Shown here in pieces: positions 27,104 through 34,666 of a DNA stretch of 64,000 nt. Position 1 is the stretch's first letter. Each line of letters starts with the position of its first letter. A program made the position numbers and the translations under genes. This DNA comes from JAJRXR01 sp041402005 (GTDB taxonomy: Bacteria > Planctomycetota > Phycisphaerae > Phycisphaerales > UBA1924), in assembly GCA_041402005.1 (NCBI GenBank), contig JAWKTB010000007.1, forward strand, positions 219,666 to 283,665. The letters are read 5' to 3'. Under the pieces are notes generated by a model, which worked only from the letters and a program-made list of their open reading frames with translations, did no database searches and was not told the DNA's origin.

Positions 27104-28063
27104 ATGCTCCCGAACACACTGATTCTGGGCTGCCTTCTGACGACCGGCGGCGGAGAGGTCACGGGCGAGGCGGGCGAACGCCCCCCCGTGCTCATCGGGC
27201 ACTGCCCCTCGGAGGCCTACATCAACGGCGTGCAGGTGCGCGGCGGGGGGATGGCCGGCGACGGGTGGGACGGGTCCGGTCAGAACGCCACGACGCTTTT
27301 CTTCTGCATCGAGAACACGACCAGTGATCTGGGCGAGATGCAGAGAACCGCGTGCAAGCTCGCGCTTGTGACCTGGACGAGCTACGTGCAGATCCACTTC
27401 ATCGAGGTCGCGGCGCCGAACTTCAACAGGTCAATCGACTTCCGGTTCGCAACAGGGAACCACTGCGCGATCGAGGGCGGCGAGTGCGGCGACCCCGATT
27501 GCCCGTTCGATGGCCCAGGCGGAACGATCGCGCACGCCGGGTATCCGCCCGGGGTGAGCTCGGAGTGCGTCGATCCGATGCTGGAGACGTGGGCCGGGAA
27601 CGTGCACTTCGACGACGACGAGCTGTTCGAGTTCGACGACGCCGGGCCGGGGTACAGCCTGTGGCTGGTCGCGACGCACGAGAGCGGGCACGCGCTGGGG
27701 CTGACCCACGACACGGGGCCCGGAGGCCCGCACATCATGGCGCCGACGATCTCGCAGAACGACGGGTTCTTCACGCCCTCGCAGTCGCACATCCAGCACA
27801 TCCAGTCGGGGTACGCCGCGGGCGTGGGGAGCATCCGAACGCTCGAGGACACCGGGATCTGGGTGGACAGTTCCTGGGGGGGCGCCGAGGGTGGGATCCC
27901 GGAGTACCCGTTCGACACCGTCGCGGAGGGGGTGAACGGCATCCCGGCGTTCATCGATGAAATGACGATCCACGTCGTGGCCGGCTCGTACCCGGGCCCG
28001 GTGACGATCGGTCGCCCGTGCTTCGTCACCTCGGAGATGTGCGTGGCGTCCATCGGGCAATGA
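27104..28063 (+). CDS. Matrixin-like zinc metalloprotease
   Basis: A 319-residue metzincin. The zinc site is HESGHALGLTH (His192, Glu193, His196, His202), and the Met-turn is HIMAP near residue 210, so it is probably an active peptidase of the M10 (matrixin) group. The catalytic domain covers about residues 85-250. Several Cys pairs (CAIEGGECGDPDC) suggest disulfides outside the cell. The last 50 residues (PFDTVAEGVNGIPAFID) look like the beginning of a right-handed beta helix that stops early, so the protein may be shortened. The N terminus is a weak signal peptide or lipobox (LILGCLL). GAGGAG precedes the ATG at 27104. Confidence 0.8.
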   Translation: MLPNTLILGCLLTTGGGEVTGEAGERPPVLIGHCPSEAYINGVQVRGGGMAGDGWDGSGQNATTLFFCIENTTSDLGEMQRTACKLALVTWTSYVQIHFIEVAAPNFNRSIDFRFATGNHCAIEGGECGDPDCPFDGPGGTIAHAGYPPGVSSECVDPMLETWAGNVHFDDDELFEFDDAGPGYSLWLVATHESGHALGLTHDTGPGGPHIMAPTISQNDGFFTPSQSHIQHIQSGYAAGVGSIRTLEDTGIWVDSSWGGAEGGIPEYPFDTVAEGVNGIPAFIDEMTIHVVAGSYPGPVTIGRPCFVTSEMCVASIGQ

Positions 28064-28077
28064 CAGGAGAAGCAGCC

Positions 28078-28488
28078 ATGACACGCATCCACGCACTCGT
28101 GCTCGCCGCGTGCGCCGCCCTCGTGGGCTCGGCGCCGGCGCAGCCGTTCTCGATCGACAATCACACCATCGACTGCGGGGGCGGCAGCTCCTCGGGTGGC
28201 ACGTTCCAGCTCGTCGGGACGATCGGGCAGCCCGAGGCCGGCGGGTTCTCGGCCGGGGGTGGGTTCGAGCTCGCCGGCGGGTTCTGGGGGGGGAGCGCCG
28301 GAGGCGGCGGGTGCAACATCGCCGACCTGGCGTTGCCCCTGGGCACGCTCGACTTCTCCGACGTGATCGCGTTCCTCACGGCGTTCGGCTCGATGCAGGC
28401 GCCGGCGGATCTCGCGCCGCCGTTCGGCACGTTTGATTTCTCCGACGTGATCGCGTTCCTCACCGCGTTCGGGAACGGCTGTCCGTAG
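28078..28488 (+). CDS. Small exported protein with two dockerin-like C-terminal modules
   Basis: A 136-residue protein with a signal peptide (IHALVLAACAALVGSAPAQ), a Gly-rich segment (TFQLVGTIGQPEAGGFSAGG) and two copies of the window's C-terminal module: IADLALPLGTLDFSDVIAFL and then ADLAPPFGTFDFSDVIAFL, ending GNGCP. The first part (IDNHTIDCGGG, GGFELAGGFWGG) is a common short opening in planctomycete exported proteins. The function is unknown. AGGAG precedes the ATG at 28078, and the gap to the matrixin gene is only 14 bp, so the two are probably cotranscribed. Confidence 0.8.
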   Translation: MTRIHALVLAACAALVGSAPAQPFSIDNHTIDCGGGSSSGGTFQLVGTIGQPEAGGFSAGGGFELAGGFWGGSAGGGGCNIADLALPLGTLDFSDVIAFLTAFGSMQAPADLAPPFGTFDFSDVIAFLTAFGNGCP

Positions 28489-28583
28489 AGAGTGATCGTC
28501 TTGCTGGGACCTCGCATGCTGCGTGGGTCCGGGATGACGGACACTTAGGTAGTGAGTCGTATTGCGTAAGGAAAGGGTGTTCG

Positions 28584-29168
28584 ATGAAATACGCTCCAAG
28601 TGTGCTCGTTGGCATGTGCGTAATGGTCGCCCCGGCGCCCGCGCTCGCCGGCGTCGTGATCAACGCCGTGGAGTTGGGCGGGGATGTGGTGGTCACAGGT
28701 GGTGGCACGCTGGACCTATCGCTGTGGACGTACCTCAGCACGGTCGGGCAGCAGGCGGGCGTACGCGCGAGCATGAGTATCGAGATCGGGTCGACCCAGC
28801 ATCTGGATGATCTGTACTACCACCCGGTGGGCTTCTCGGGGCCGAACGCGATCGGCCCGGGGCACGACATCGTCTTCGCGGATCACGGCGGAGGGAACGG
28901 GCTGGGGTTGTTCTGGCTGCACTCCGATCCCGCGATCTCGACGCCGGCCGGGTACACCTCAGGCGATCCTCTCGGCCCGAGCACGGCAACGTTCTCCGGA
29001 CACACGTTCGCGTCACTCGGCCTGACCAAGGGCAGCTACACGTGGGTATGGGATACCGCCGATGGCAACGGCGACTTTTTCACGATCAACGTGACTCCTT
29101 CCCCCGGTACATACGCGATCTTCGGCGTGGGTTGCTGCCTGTGGAGGCGTCGCCGCCTCCTCGCATGA
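28584..29168 (+). CDS. PEP-CTERM-like exported protein
   Basis: A 194-residue protein with a signal peptide (VGMCVMVAPAPALA), a beta-rich body with no known motif, and a C-terminal tail TPSPGTYAIFGVGCCLWRRRR: a short Pro-containing motif, hydrophobic helix and Arg cluster, as in proteins handled by exosortases. The usual PEP triplet is replaced by PSP. Codon third positions are less GC-rich than in the neighbours. AAGGAAAG precedes the ATG at 28584. It is the last gene of the island before the non-coding right end. Confidence 0.75.
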   Translation: MKYAPSVLVGMCVMVAPAPALAGVVINAVELGGDVVVTGGGTLDLSLWTYLSTVGQQAGVRASMSIEIGSTQHLDDLYYHPVGFSGPNAIGPGHDIVFADHGGGNGLGLFWLHSDPAISTPAGYTSGDPLGPSTATFSGHTFASLGLTKGSYTWVWDTADGNGDFFTINVTPSPGTYAIFGVGCCLWRRRRLLA

Positions 29169-29412
29169 GACAACACGTCGGGCGCTCCCGAACGGATCGT
29201 CGAGCCAGGATCCGATCTCCTCGAGCGCCCGGCTTTGGATGCCGCTACGAGCCGGGCCACAAAGTCGCGTCTGGTCGAAGCATTCTTGATCGTCCAGGGC
29301 TTGTCGGCATGCACGGATTCGCCTCGGGTCGCTGCGATCCACCACGCCTGTCCGAAACGCCGTATTCCAAGCCTGGATCCGCGAGGGGAGTTCCGACCTC
29401 CCCCCTTACGCT

Positions 29413-29450
29413 CTCATGACACGGAGGTCGCAGGTGGAATCCTGCCGCCG
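29413..29450 (+). pseudogene. Decayed tRNA-Met-like 3' fragment
   Basis: TCATGAC, CGGAGGT, GCAGGT and AATCCTGC line up in order with the fragment at 20822-20868, with several substitutions and one base lost in the T loop (GGTGGAATCC in place of GGTTCGAATCC). It cannot fold a normal T arm. It is the right-hand member of a nested pair. Confidence 0.5.
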
Positions 29451-29472
29451 TTATTGAGGTGATGCAAGCACG

Positions 29473-29500
29473 GCCAGCCCTATGCGGCTGGCTGTTGTTA
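29473..29500 (+). terminator. Rho-independent terminator
   Basis: Stem GCCAGCC (29473-29479) and GGCTGGC (29486-29492), six-base loop, then TGTTGTTA. It lies just after the decayed tRNA fragment, as if it once ended that tRNA's transcript, and it would now end transcription from the surface-protein genes. Confidence 0.65.
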
Positions 29501-29728
29501 TGCGTGGGGCTGGGTGATTTCTGGCGCGAGGCTTGTCGGGGCTTGATGAGGGGTGGCATTCCTTGCTCGACTCAGCCCAACGCTTCGAACAGGCGGTGAT
29601 GTCACATCATTGAGGGATTGCCCCGAGGGGATACTTCACAGAGTGTGATGATCGCGCGACGCGCCCAATCCGGGAGTTCCGGCCACCTCGCGACGATCAA
29701 CGACTGCCCGCGACCCTCGATGTCCGAG

Positions 29729-29751
29729 CTTTGTGCGTCTCTTTGTGCGTC
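29729..29751. repeat. Tandem 11-bp repeat near the right att-like site
   Basis: CTTTGTGCGTC occurs twice at 12-bp spacing (29729-29739 and 29741-29751), 35 bp before the right 28-bp repeat. Related words occur near 20695 and 20714 at the left end. They could be arm-type sites for an integrase or excisionase; this is a guess. Confidence 0.45.
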
Positions 29752-29785
29752 ATCCCCGGCCGACGGGCGGGAAGGCCCGATTTCG

Positions 29786-29813
29786 CGGGGGTTCGAATCC
29801 CCCCGGCTCCATT
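29786..29813 (+). repeat. Right 28-bp att-like repeat (displaced tmRNA 3' end)
   Basis: Identical to 20501-20528, with no tmRNA body upstream. It lies 5 bp from the stop codon of the convergent response-regulator gene. Confidence 0.85.
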
Positions 29814-29818
29814 CTCGA

Positions 29819-30331
29819 TCAGGCGTCCCGGGCGGGCTCCACCGCGTCCGCCCCGAGCGTCGCGGCGACCAGTCGCCGGTTCCGCACGGGCGGCAGCTTC
29901 ACCACCGTGAACCAGAACTCCTCGATCTGATGCACGACCCGGATGAACTGCTCGAAGTCCACGGGCTTGGTCAAGTAGCAGTTCACGTGCAGACCGTAGC
30001 TCTGGAGCACGTCGCTCTCGGCCTCCGACGTCGTCAGGATCGCCACGGGGATCGTCTTCAGGCTCGGGTCCGCCTTGATCTCGGCGAGCACCTCGCGCCC
30101 GTCCATCCTGGGCATGTTGAGGTCGAGGAGGATCAGATCGGGGCGGGAGGCTTTCGAGTACTTCCCCTCGTGCCGGAGATACTCGATCGCCTCGATGCCG
30201 TCCGCGACCCGGCTGAGGTTGTTCTGCACCTTGGCGTCCTTCAACGCCTCCTGTGTGAGGCGCACGTCGCTGTCGCTGTCATCGACCAGAAGGATCTCGA
30301 CGACACGGTTGGGCGGGGTCCTACCCGACAT
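29819..30331 (-). CDS. Response regulator, single-domain (Rcp-like)
   Basis: A 170-residue receiver protein of the Rcp1 type. It contains ILLVDDSDSDVRLTQEAL (acidic pocket), phosphoacceptor Asp in PDLILLDLNMPRMDG, LTTSEAE (Thr/Ser switch) and CYLTKPVD (Lys). There is no output domain, so it should signal through protein contacts. The C-terminal extension of about 25 residues (VKLPPVRNRRLVAATLGADA) is not part of the receiver fold. It starts within the end of the histidine-kinase gene (11-bp overlap), so the kinase is its likely partner. Its stop lies at the edge of the island. Confidence 0.88.
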   Translation of the reverse strand: MSGRTPPNRVVEILLVDDSDSDVRLTQEALKDAKVQNNLSRVADGIEAIEYLRHEGKYSKASRPDLILLDLNMPRMDGREVLAEIKADPSLKTIPVAILTTSEAESDVLQSYGLHVNCYLTKPVDFEQFIRVVHQIEEFWFTVVKLPPVRNRRLVAATLGADAVEPARDA

Positions 30332-31469
30332 TCGCATACTCCTCGTACAAAGGAATGGTGAAGAGGAATGTCGAGCCTTCTCCAGGAACGGACTCGACCC
30401 AGATCCTGCCTCCGTGGCGTTCGACGATCTTCTTGCAGACCGCCAGTCCGATGCCGGTTCCCGAGTATTCCTCCTTGCCATGCAGACGCTGGAAGATGAC
30501 GAAGATGCGTTCGGCGTACTTGTCCTCGATGCCGATGCCGTTGTCCTTCACGGAGAAGACCCACTCGCCCTCCCGCTGCTCCGCGCTGATGTGAATGACC
30601 GGGTCACGGTCGGCGTGCCGGTACTTGAGCGCGTTCGAGATCAGGTTCTGGAGCAGTTGCATCAGCTGGCCGGCGTCGGCGCTCACGACAGGCAGGGGAT
30701 CGTGCGTCACCATTGCGTTGGCGTCGTCGATCGCGAGCTCGAGCGAGTCGAGGACCTCGGTGATAACCACGTCGCAAGCCGTCGGCGCTGGTTCCTTGGC
30801 GGTCGTCCCGACGCGTGAGAACGCGAGCAGGTCCTCGATAAGCTGCTTCATCCTCGCCGCGGCCTTCACCGCGTACGAGATGAACTCGTTGGCGTCCTCG
30901 TCAAGCGCGTCTTGATGACGTCCCTGCAGGAGCTGTAGGTACCCCGAGACCGTCCTGAGAGGTTCCTGGAGGTCGTGCGACGCGACGTACGCGAACTGCT
31001 CGAGCTCCTTGTTCGAGCGGGCGAGCTGCTCGATCTGACTCACGAGTTCGCTCCGAGATGCGCGCAGCGCCTCCTCGGCTTGCACTCGGTCGGTGATGAC
31101 CGCCCGGATCGCAAGGTATTTCTCGGCGCGTCCTTCTTCGTTCATGAAGGGCACGATCGCCGTATCGACCCAGTAGTAGCTCCCGTCCTTCGCGCGGTTT
31201 TTGATCTCGCCCCGCCAGACATTGCCGCTGCTGATTGTCGCGTACATGTTCGTGAAGAACGACTTGGGGTGATGCCCGGAGTTGACGATGCGGTGATTGG
31301 CGCCGATCAACTCCTCGTGTGAATACTTCGACACCTCGCAGAACTTGTCGTTCACGTAGGTGATCGTTCCCCGCGAGTCCGTCTCGGCGACAATGGCAAA
31401 CTGGTCGAGCGCCAGCTGCTGCGCCTTGAGCTGCTGCACAGCCAGCGCGATGTCCATAGTGTCATACAA
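30321..31469 (-). CDS. PAS-domain sensor histidine kinase
   Basis: A 382-residue cytoplasmic kinase. A PAS/PAC domain (residues 20-135; YVNDKFCEVSKYSHEELIGA, then WRGEIKNRAKDGSYYWVDT) precedes a HisKA helix pair with His in YVASHDLQEPLRTVSGYL and a HATPase domain with LLQNLISNALKYRH, VKDNGIGIEDKY and GTGIGLAVCKKIVERHGG. This plan is common in bacteriophytochrome-like and PAS kinases whose partner is an Rcp-type regulator, as found here. It has no membrane helix. The start is TTG at 31469, with AAGGA at 7 nt; an ATG at 31457 is the alternative. Confidence 0.88.
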   Translation of the reverse strand: MYDTMDIALAVQQLKAQQLALDQFAIVAETDSRGTITYVNDKFCEVSKYSHEELIGANHRIVNSGHHPKSFFTNMYATISSGNVWRGEIKNRAKDGSYYWVDTAIVPFMNEEGRAEKYLAIRAVITDRVQAEEALRASRSELVSQIEQLARSNKELEQFAYVASHDLQEPLRTVSGYLQLLQGRHQDALDEDANEFISYAVKAAARMKQLIEDLLAFSRVGTTAKEPAPTACDVVITEVLDSLELAIDDANAMVTHDPLPVVSADAGQLMQLLQNLISNALKYRHADRDPVIHISAEQREGEWVFSVKDNGIGIEDKYAERIFVIFQRLHGKEEYSGTGIGLAVCKKIVERHGGRIWVESVPGEGSTFLFTIPLYEEYANVG

Positions 31470-31661
31470 GGGATCGTCCTTGCGGGCGCCGTACCCGCGG
31501 CCAAGGAAACGCCCTCGTCCCCATGCTGTCCGGTGTCGGGGCGGGCGTAGGGCGGTGATCGCTCTCCAACGTCACGGTCGCCTCTCCTGTCTGTGTCGAG
31601 CACGCGTCGGCCCGGCGTGGGCAGAACGAGTCGACGACCGGACCACGCTGACGCTTTGCGG

Positions 31662-32051
31662 TCACGGGATCTCGATCGCCTCCTGCCCGAGGGCTTGCCT
31701 CACGAGGGTGAGGAGCTCCTCGGAATCGAACGGCTTGCGGAGGAACCCGAACGCGCCGTGCTCCAGCGAGCTGTCCCGCAGCCATTCGTTCCGCTCGCCC
31801 GTGACGTAAATCAGCGGGACCGTCGACATGTGGGCGTGCTGGCGCAGACGCTCGTGCACGCTGAACCCGTTCCCGGCCGGCATGTTGATGTCGAGAATGA
31901 GCAGGTCGGGCTTCTGCTTGACCGCGGTGTCGAGCGCCATGTAGCCGTCCTGCGCGACGACGACGTCGTACCCCTCGCTCCGGAGGCGTACCGAGACCGC
32001 CGTCGTGAACGGGACGTCATCGTCGGCGATCAGAACCTTGTAATTGTTCAT
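31662..32051 (-). CDS. Response regulator, single-domain
   Basis: A 129-residue receiver domain without an output domain. Seen residues: acidic pair in VLIADDDVPFTTAVSV, phosphoacceptor Asp in PDLLILDINMPAGNG, Thr in LIYVTGE and Lys in FLRKPFDSEELL. GGAGGAG precedes the ATG at 32051. It is the last of three consecutive small receivers (see 32068-32457 and 32460-32858) that follow a hybrid-like kinase on the same strand. Confidence 0.88.
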   Translation of the reverse strand: MNNYKVLIADDDVPFTTAVSVRLRSEGYDVVVAQDGYMALDTAVKQKPDLLILDINMPAGNGFSVHERLRQHAHMSTVPLIYVTGERNEWLRDSSLEHGAFGFLRKPFDSEELLTLVRQALGQEAIEIP

Positions 32052-32067
32052 ACGTCATCTCCTCCAG

Positions 32068-32457
32068 TCAGAACGCGCCCAATCCTTCGGGCATCGTGAT
32101 GGCAATGCTGACGAGCTGGATCAGCTCACGTGTGTCGAACGGCTTGCGGACCACTGAAACGTTCGCGAGCGAGCGCAAACGTCGCTCATACTCGTCACGG
32201 AACCCCGTGATCACGATGATGGGGACATCGCTCCTGGCGCGGATCGCCTCGGCGACGCTGACGCCGTCCCCCTCGGGCATGTTGAGATCCGTGATCACCA
32301 CGTCCACATCGTCCACCTCGAACAGGCTGACGCCCTGCGCCCCGCTGTTCGCGACGATGCACCGCACGCCCTCGGACTCCAGGCGCGTCTGCAACGCGTC
32401 CAGCAGGTCCTCGTCGTTGTCGATCAGCAACGCCGTCGCGTGCTCGCGATTGGCCAT
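32068..32457 (-). CDS. Response regulator, single-domain
   Basis: A 129-residue receiver. The acidic pocket is ALLIDNDEDLLDAL (Asn replaces the more usual first or second Asp), the phosphoacceptor is Asp in VDVVITDLNMPEGDG, and VITGFRDEYE and VVRKPFDTREL supply the Thr and Lys. GGAGGG precedes the ATG at 32457; a TTG two codons upstream overlaps the previous gene. Only 2 bp separate the genes, so they are translated from one message. Confidence 0.87.
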   Translation of the reverse strand: MANREHATALLIDNDEDLLDALQTRLESEGVRCIVANSGAQGVSLFEVDDVDVVITDLNMPEGDGVSVAEAIRARSDVPIIVITGFRDEYERRLRSLANVSVVRKPFDTRELIQLVSIAITMPEGLGAF

Positions 32458-32459
32458 GC

Positions 32460-32858
32460 TCAACCCTCCGCCGGCACTTCGGCGTGCTCGTCGATCACGC
32501 GGCGCACCTCTCGGAGCAGGTCGCTCGCCTTGTACGGCTTGCCCACGAACGCCGCCGCCCCCAGATCGAGCGCCTGTCGCCTCGCCCCCTCTTGGTAGTT
32601 CGCCGACACCACGATCACGGGCGGCGTCCCCGGCAGGTTCTCGAGGCGCAGGCGACGCAGCACCTCGAACCCGTCCATCTCAGGCATCCGCAGATCCAGC
32701 AGGACGCACGCGGGCGCCCACGCGCGGAGCCGCTCCAGCCCGAGGGCGGCACGATCCGCCCACTCCACCTCGTACCCCATCGCCGTCAGGCGCGAGAGCA
32801 ACGCGGTCGCGACCAGCTCCTCGTCCTCGATCACCAGCACTCGCTCACCCGACGGCAT
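32460..32858 (-). CDS. Response regulator, single-domain
   Basis: A 132-residue receiver. VLVIEDEELVATALLSRL gives the acidic pocket, CVLLDLRMPEMDGFEVLRRL the phosphoacceptor Asp, IVVSANYQEGA the Ser/Thr switch, and FVGKPYKASDLLREVRRV the Lys. There is no output domain. It overlaps the end of the large kinase gene by 14 bp, so it is probably the first receiver to be phosphorylated by it; that is inference. Confidence 0.87.
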   Translation of the reverse strand: MPSGERVLVIEDEELVATALLSRLTAMGYEVEWADRAALGLERLRAWAPACVLLDLRMPEMDGFEVLRRLRLENLPGTPPVIVVSANYQEGARRQALDLGAAAFVGKPYKASDLLREVRRVIDEHAEVPAEG

Positions 32859-34410
32859 TGGCCACCTCCCCGCCCTGGTTGATCCACTCGATCAGGGTGT
32901 ACATGGAGTCGGGCACGTGGTGCAGCGTCGGCGTGCTCGCCCGATACCGAACGGACTCGTTCAGGTCGCCCTCGAGCCGGGCCGCCGCGGCCTGCCCGAG
33001 CCGATCCAGCCAGCGCGGCGCGTCGGTCGAAGGCCCCATCGCGAGCACGCGCTTGCCCTCCCACTCCAGGACCAGGTCACGCGCGAAGCAGTTGTCCGAG
33101 AGGAACTCCCGCAGCGTCTCCAGCGAGGTGCCATGCGTCGGCTCGAATGCGATGCACATGATCGGGGATTCGGGGTAGTGCGTCACGCACCAGTCCGCGT
33201 ACGCCCGGGCAAGGCCGTCCCGGTCCGCCGGCGGCAGCACGAGCGTGAACGTGCTGCCCTTGCCGACCTGGCTTTTGACCTCGAGACGCCCGAAGTTCAT
33301 CGCCGCCATCTGCACCGAGATCGCCAGGCCGAGCCCGAAGCCCTCGATGCGTCCCCCCTGGCGGACCTCCGCCTGGCGGAACCGCTCGAAGATCGTGCAC
33401 AGCTCCGCCTCCGCGATGCCGCGACCCTCGTCGCTGACGGAGAACCGGCAGTTCCCGTCCCCGTCGCGTCCGACCTGGATCTTGACCTTGCCGCCCCTGG
33501 GCGAGAACTTGACGGCGTTGGCCGTGAGATTCACCAGCACCCGCGACGCCTTCGACAGATCCACGAAAACCTCGGGGATGTCCCCGTCGGCCTCGATCAA
33601 CAGCTCCACGCCCCTCCCGGTCGCCCGGCGCTGCAGGATCGGACGCACGTGCTCGACGACCAGGGGCGCCGCCAGCTTCTTCCGGTTCACCGACAGCATC
33701 CGCGCCCGCAGCTTGGCGCTATCGAGGAAGTCGTCCACCATCGCCGCCAGGTCGTCCACCGCCGTGTCGATGTAGGCCAGGTGCTTGGTCTGCTCGTCGG
33801 TCACAGGCCCGGAGACCTCGTCCGCGATGATCGACGCGAACTCCTTGATGACGGCCAAGGGCGTCCGCAGGTCGTGGGCGACGTCCTCGACGAACGCGTG
33901 AGCGCTCTCGGTCGCTCGCTCGAGCTGATCGTTCTTCTCGGCGAGGTCCCTGTTCGTGCGCTTCAGCCGCTCGGAGAGCATCCGGTTGCTCTGCACGAGC
34001 TGGAAGCGACGCAGGCCTTCACGCACCGCGTACCCGAGGTAGTCCACGTTCTCGAACGCCTTGTCCTTGATGATGTAGTCCGAGGCGCCCTTCCGGAACA
34101 CGGTCGCCGCGACCTGCTCGTCACCACATGACGTCGTGACGAGCACCGGACCAGCGCCGGACTGGACGAAGTCCGAGAGCCAATCCGCCGCCGTGGAGTT
34201 GCGGAGAAAGTAGTCAAGAATGACCACTATTCTTCCATGCACGGGCAGCGAGGCGAGCGCCACGTCGGGTTCCGAGAAGCTCTGAGTTTCCCAGGCCTCC
34301 CCCAACGCCTGCGCCGCACGCACGACCGAACGACTCATCAGGTCAGCGTGGTCGTCATTATCATCAATTACAACGACGGTGACTGACTTCGAGCCCGGTG
34401 ACGATTCCAT
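32845..34410 (-). CDS. REC-HisKA-HATPase histidine kinase with C-terminal extension
   Basis: A 521-residue cytoplasmic kinase. It begins with a receiver domain (VVVIDDNDDHADLM, then VVILDYFLRN), followed by a coiled coil, HisKA (His in FVEDVAHDLRTPLAVIKEFA) and HATPase (LVNLTANAVKFSPRGG, VSDEGRGIAEAEL, EGFGLGLAISVQMAAMN). The last 120 residues (from about 400; DWCVTHYPESPIMCIAFEP to GEVANAVG) form an unrecognised extension. The N-terminal receiver before the kinase core is a layout used for kinases that are themselves controlled by phosphorylation. CGGAG precedes the ATG at 34410. It heads the operon with the three small receivers. Confidence 0.87.
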   Translation of the reverse strand: MESSPGSKSVTVVVIDDNDDHADLMSRSVVRAAQALGEAWETQSFSEPDVALASLPVHGRIVVILDYFLRNSTAADWLSDFVQSGAGPVLVTTSCGDEQVAATVFRKGASDYIIKDKAFENVDYLGYAVREGLRRFQLVQSNRMLSERLKRTNRDLAEKNDQLERATESAHAFVEDVAHDLRTPLAVIKEFASIIADEVSGPVTDEQTKHLAYIDTAVDDLAAMVDDFLDSAKLRARMLSVNRKKLAAPLVVEHVRPILQRRATGRGVELLIEADGDIPEVFVDLSKASRVLVNLTANAVKFSPRGGKVKIQVGRDGDGNCRFSVSDEGRGIAEAELCTIFERFRQAEVRQGGRIEGFGLGLAISVQMAAMNFGRLEVKSQVGKGSTFTLVLPPADRDGLARAYADWCVTHYPESPIMCIAFEPTHGTSLETLREFLSDNCFARDLVLEWEGKRVLAMGPSTDAPRWLDRLGQAAAARLEGDLNESVRYRASTPTLHHVPDSMYTLIEWINQGGEVANAVG

Positions 34411-34666
34411 AGAAACTCCGTTGCTCGGGAACCGACACCAATCGGCGCACATGAGCAGGGCACTTTACCCATCTTTTTGAAGCCCTCGAAACGGGGGGAA
34501 GCCGCGCCAGCCGACGCAAAAACAAGGTGTTATCGCTCCGCGCCGTGCCGCGCTTGCCGCCGAATCCGGCGCACGCGCGCATTCTCGGAAGCCCCATGAA
34601 CGGGGCGGGTCACGCCGTTTTTTGGGGCCCGGGCGTCCTCGCTGATGCTCGGCGATCTCGCGCGAT

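Larger units (their letters stand above)
29169..29785. other. Non-coding right end of the island
   Basis: More than 600 bases without a convincing gene. It contains the decayed tRNA-like fragment (29413-29450), a terminator-like hairpin (29473-29500) and a 12-bp tandem repeat (29729-29751), each listed separately. Short reading frames here have no coding signature. Confidence 0.5.
20501..29813. mobile_element. Probable genomic island integrated at the tmRNA 3' end
   Basis: A 9.3-kb segment bounded by identical 28-bp direct repeats (20501-20528 and 29786-29813), each made of the T arm and acceptor 3' strand of the tmRNA plus ATT. This is the signature of tyrosine-integrase insertion at ssrA: the left copy completes the tmRNA, the right copy is a displaced 3' end. 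The stop codon of the convergent response-regulator gene lies only 5 bp beyond the right copy, so removal of the segment would leave ssrA directly facing that gene. No integrase or excisionase is seen, so it is a remnant or depends on another element. Cargo: Ser/Thr kinase, ECF sigma factor, two paralogous surface proteins, a matrixin, a dockerin-like protein and a PEP-CTERM-like protein. Confidence 0.7.

Noticed and set aside
20527..29785. An integrase or transposase gene for the island
   Set aside because: I looked for tyrosine-recombinase boxes and DDE or serine-recombinase features in the island proteins and found none; the short frames at either end have no such motifs.
29618..30361. A 247-codon plus-strand frame across the right att-like site
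   Set aside because: It reads through the tmRNA-derived repeat and then antisense to the response regulator; frames like this appear wherever tRNA-like 3' ends occur.
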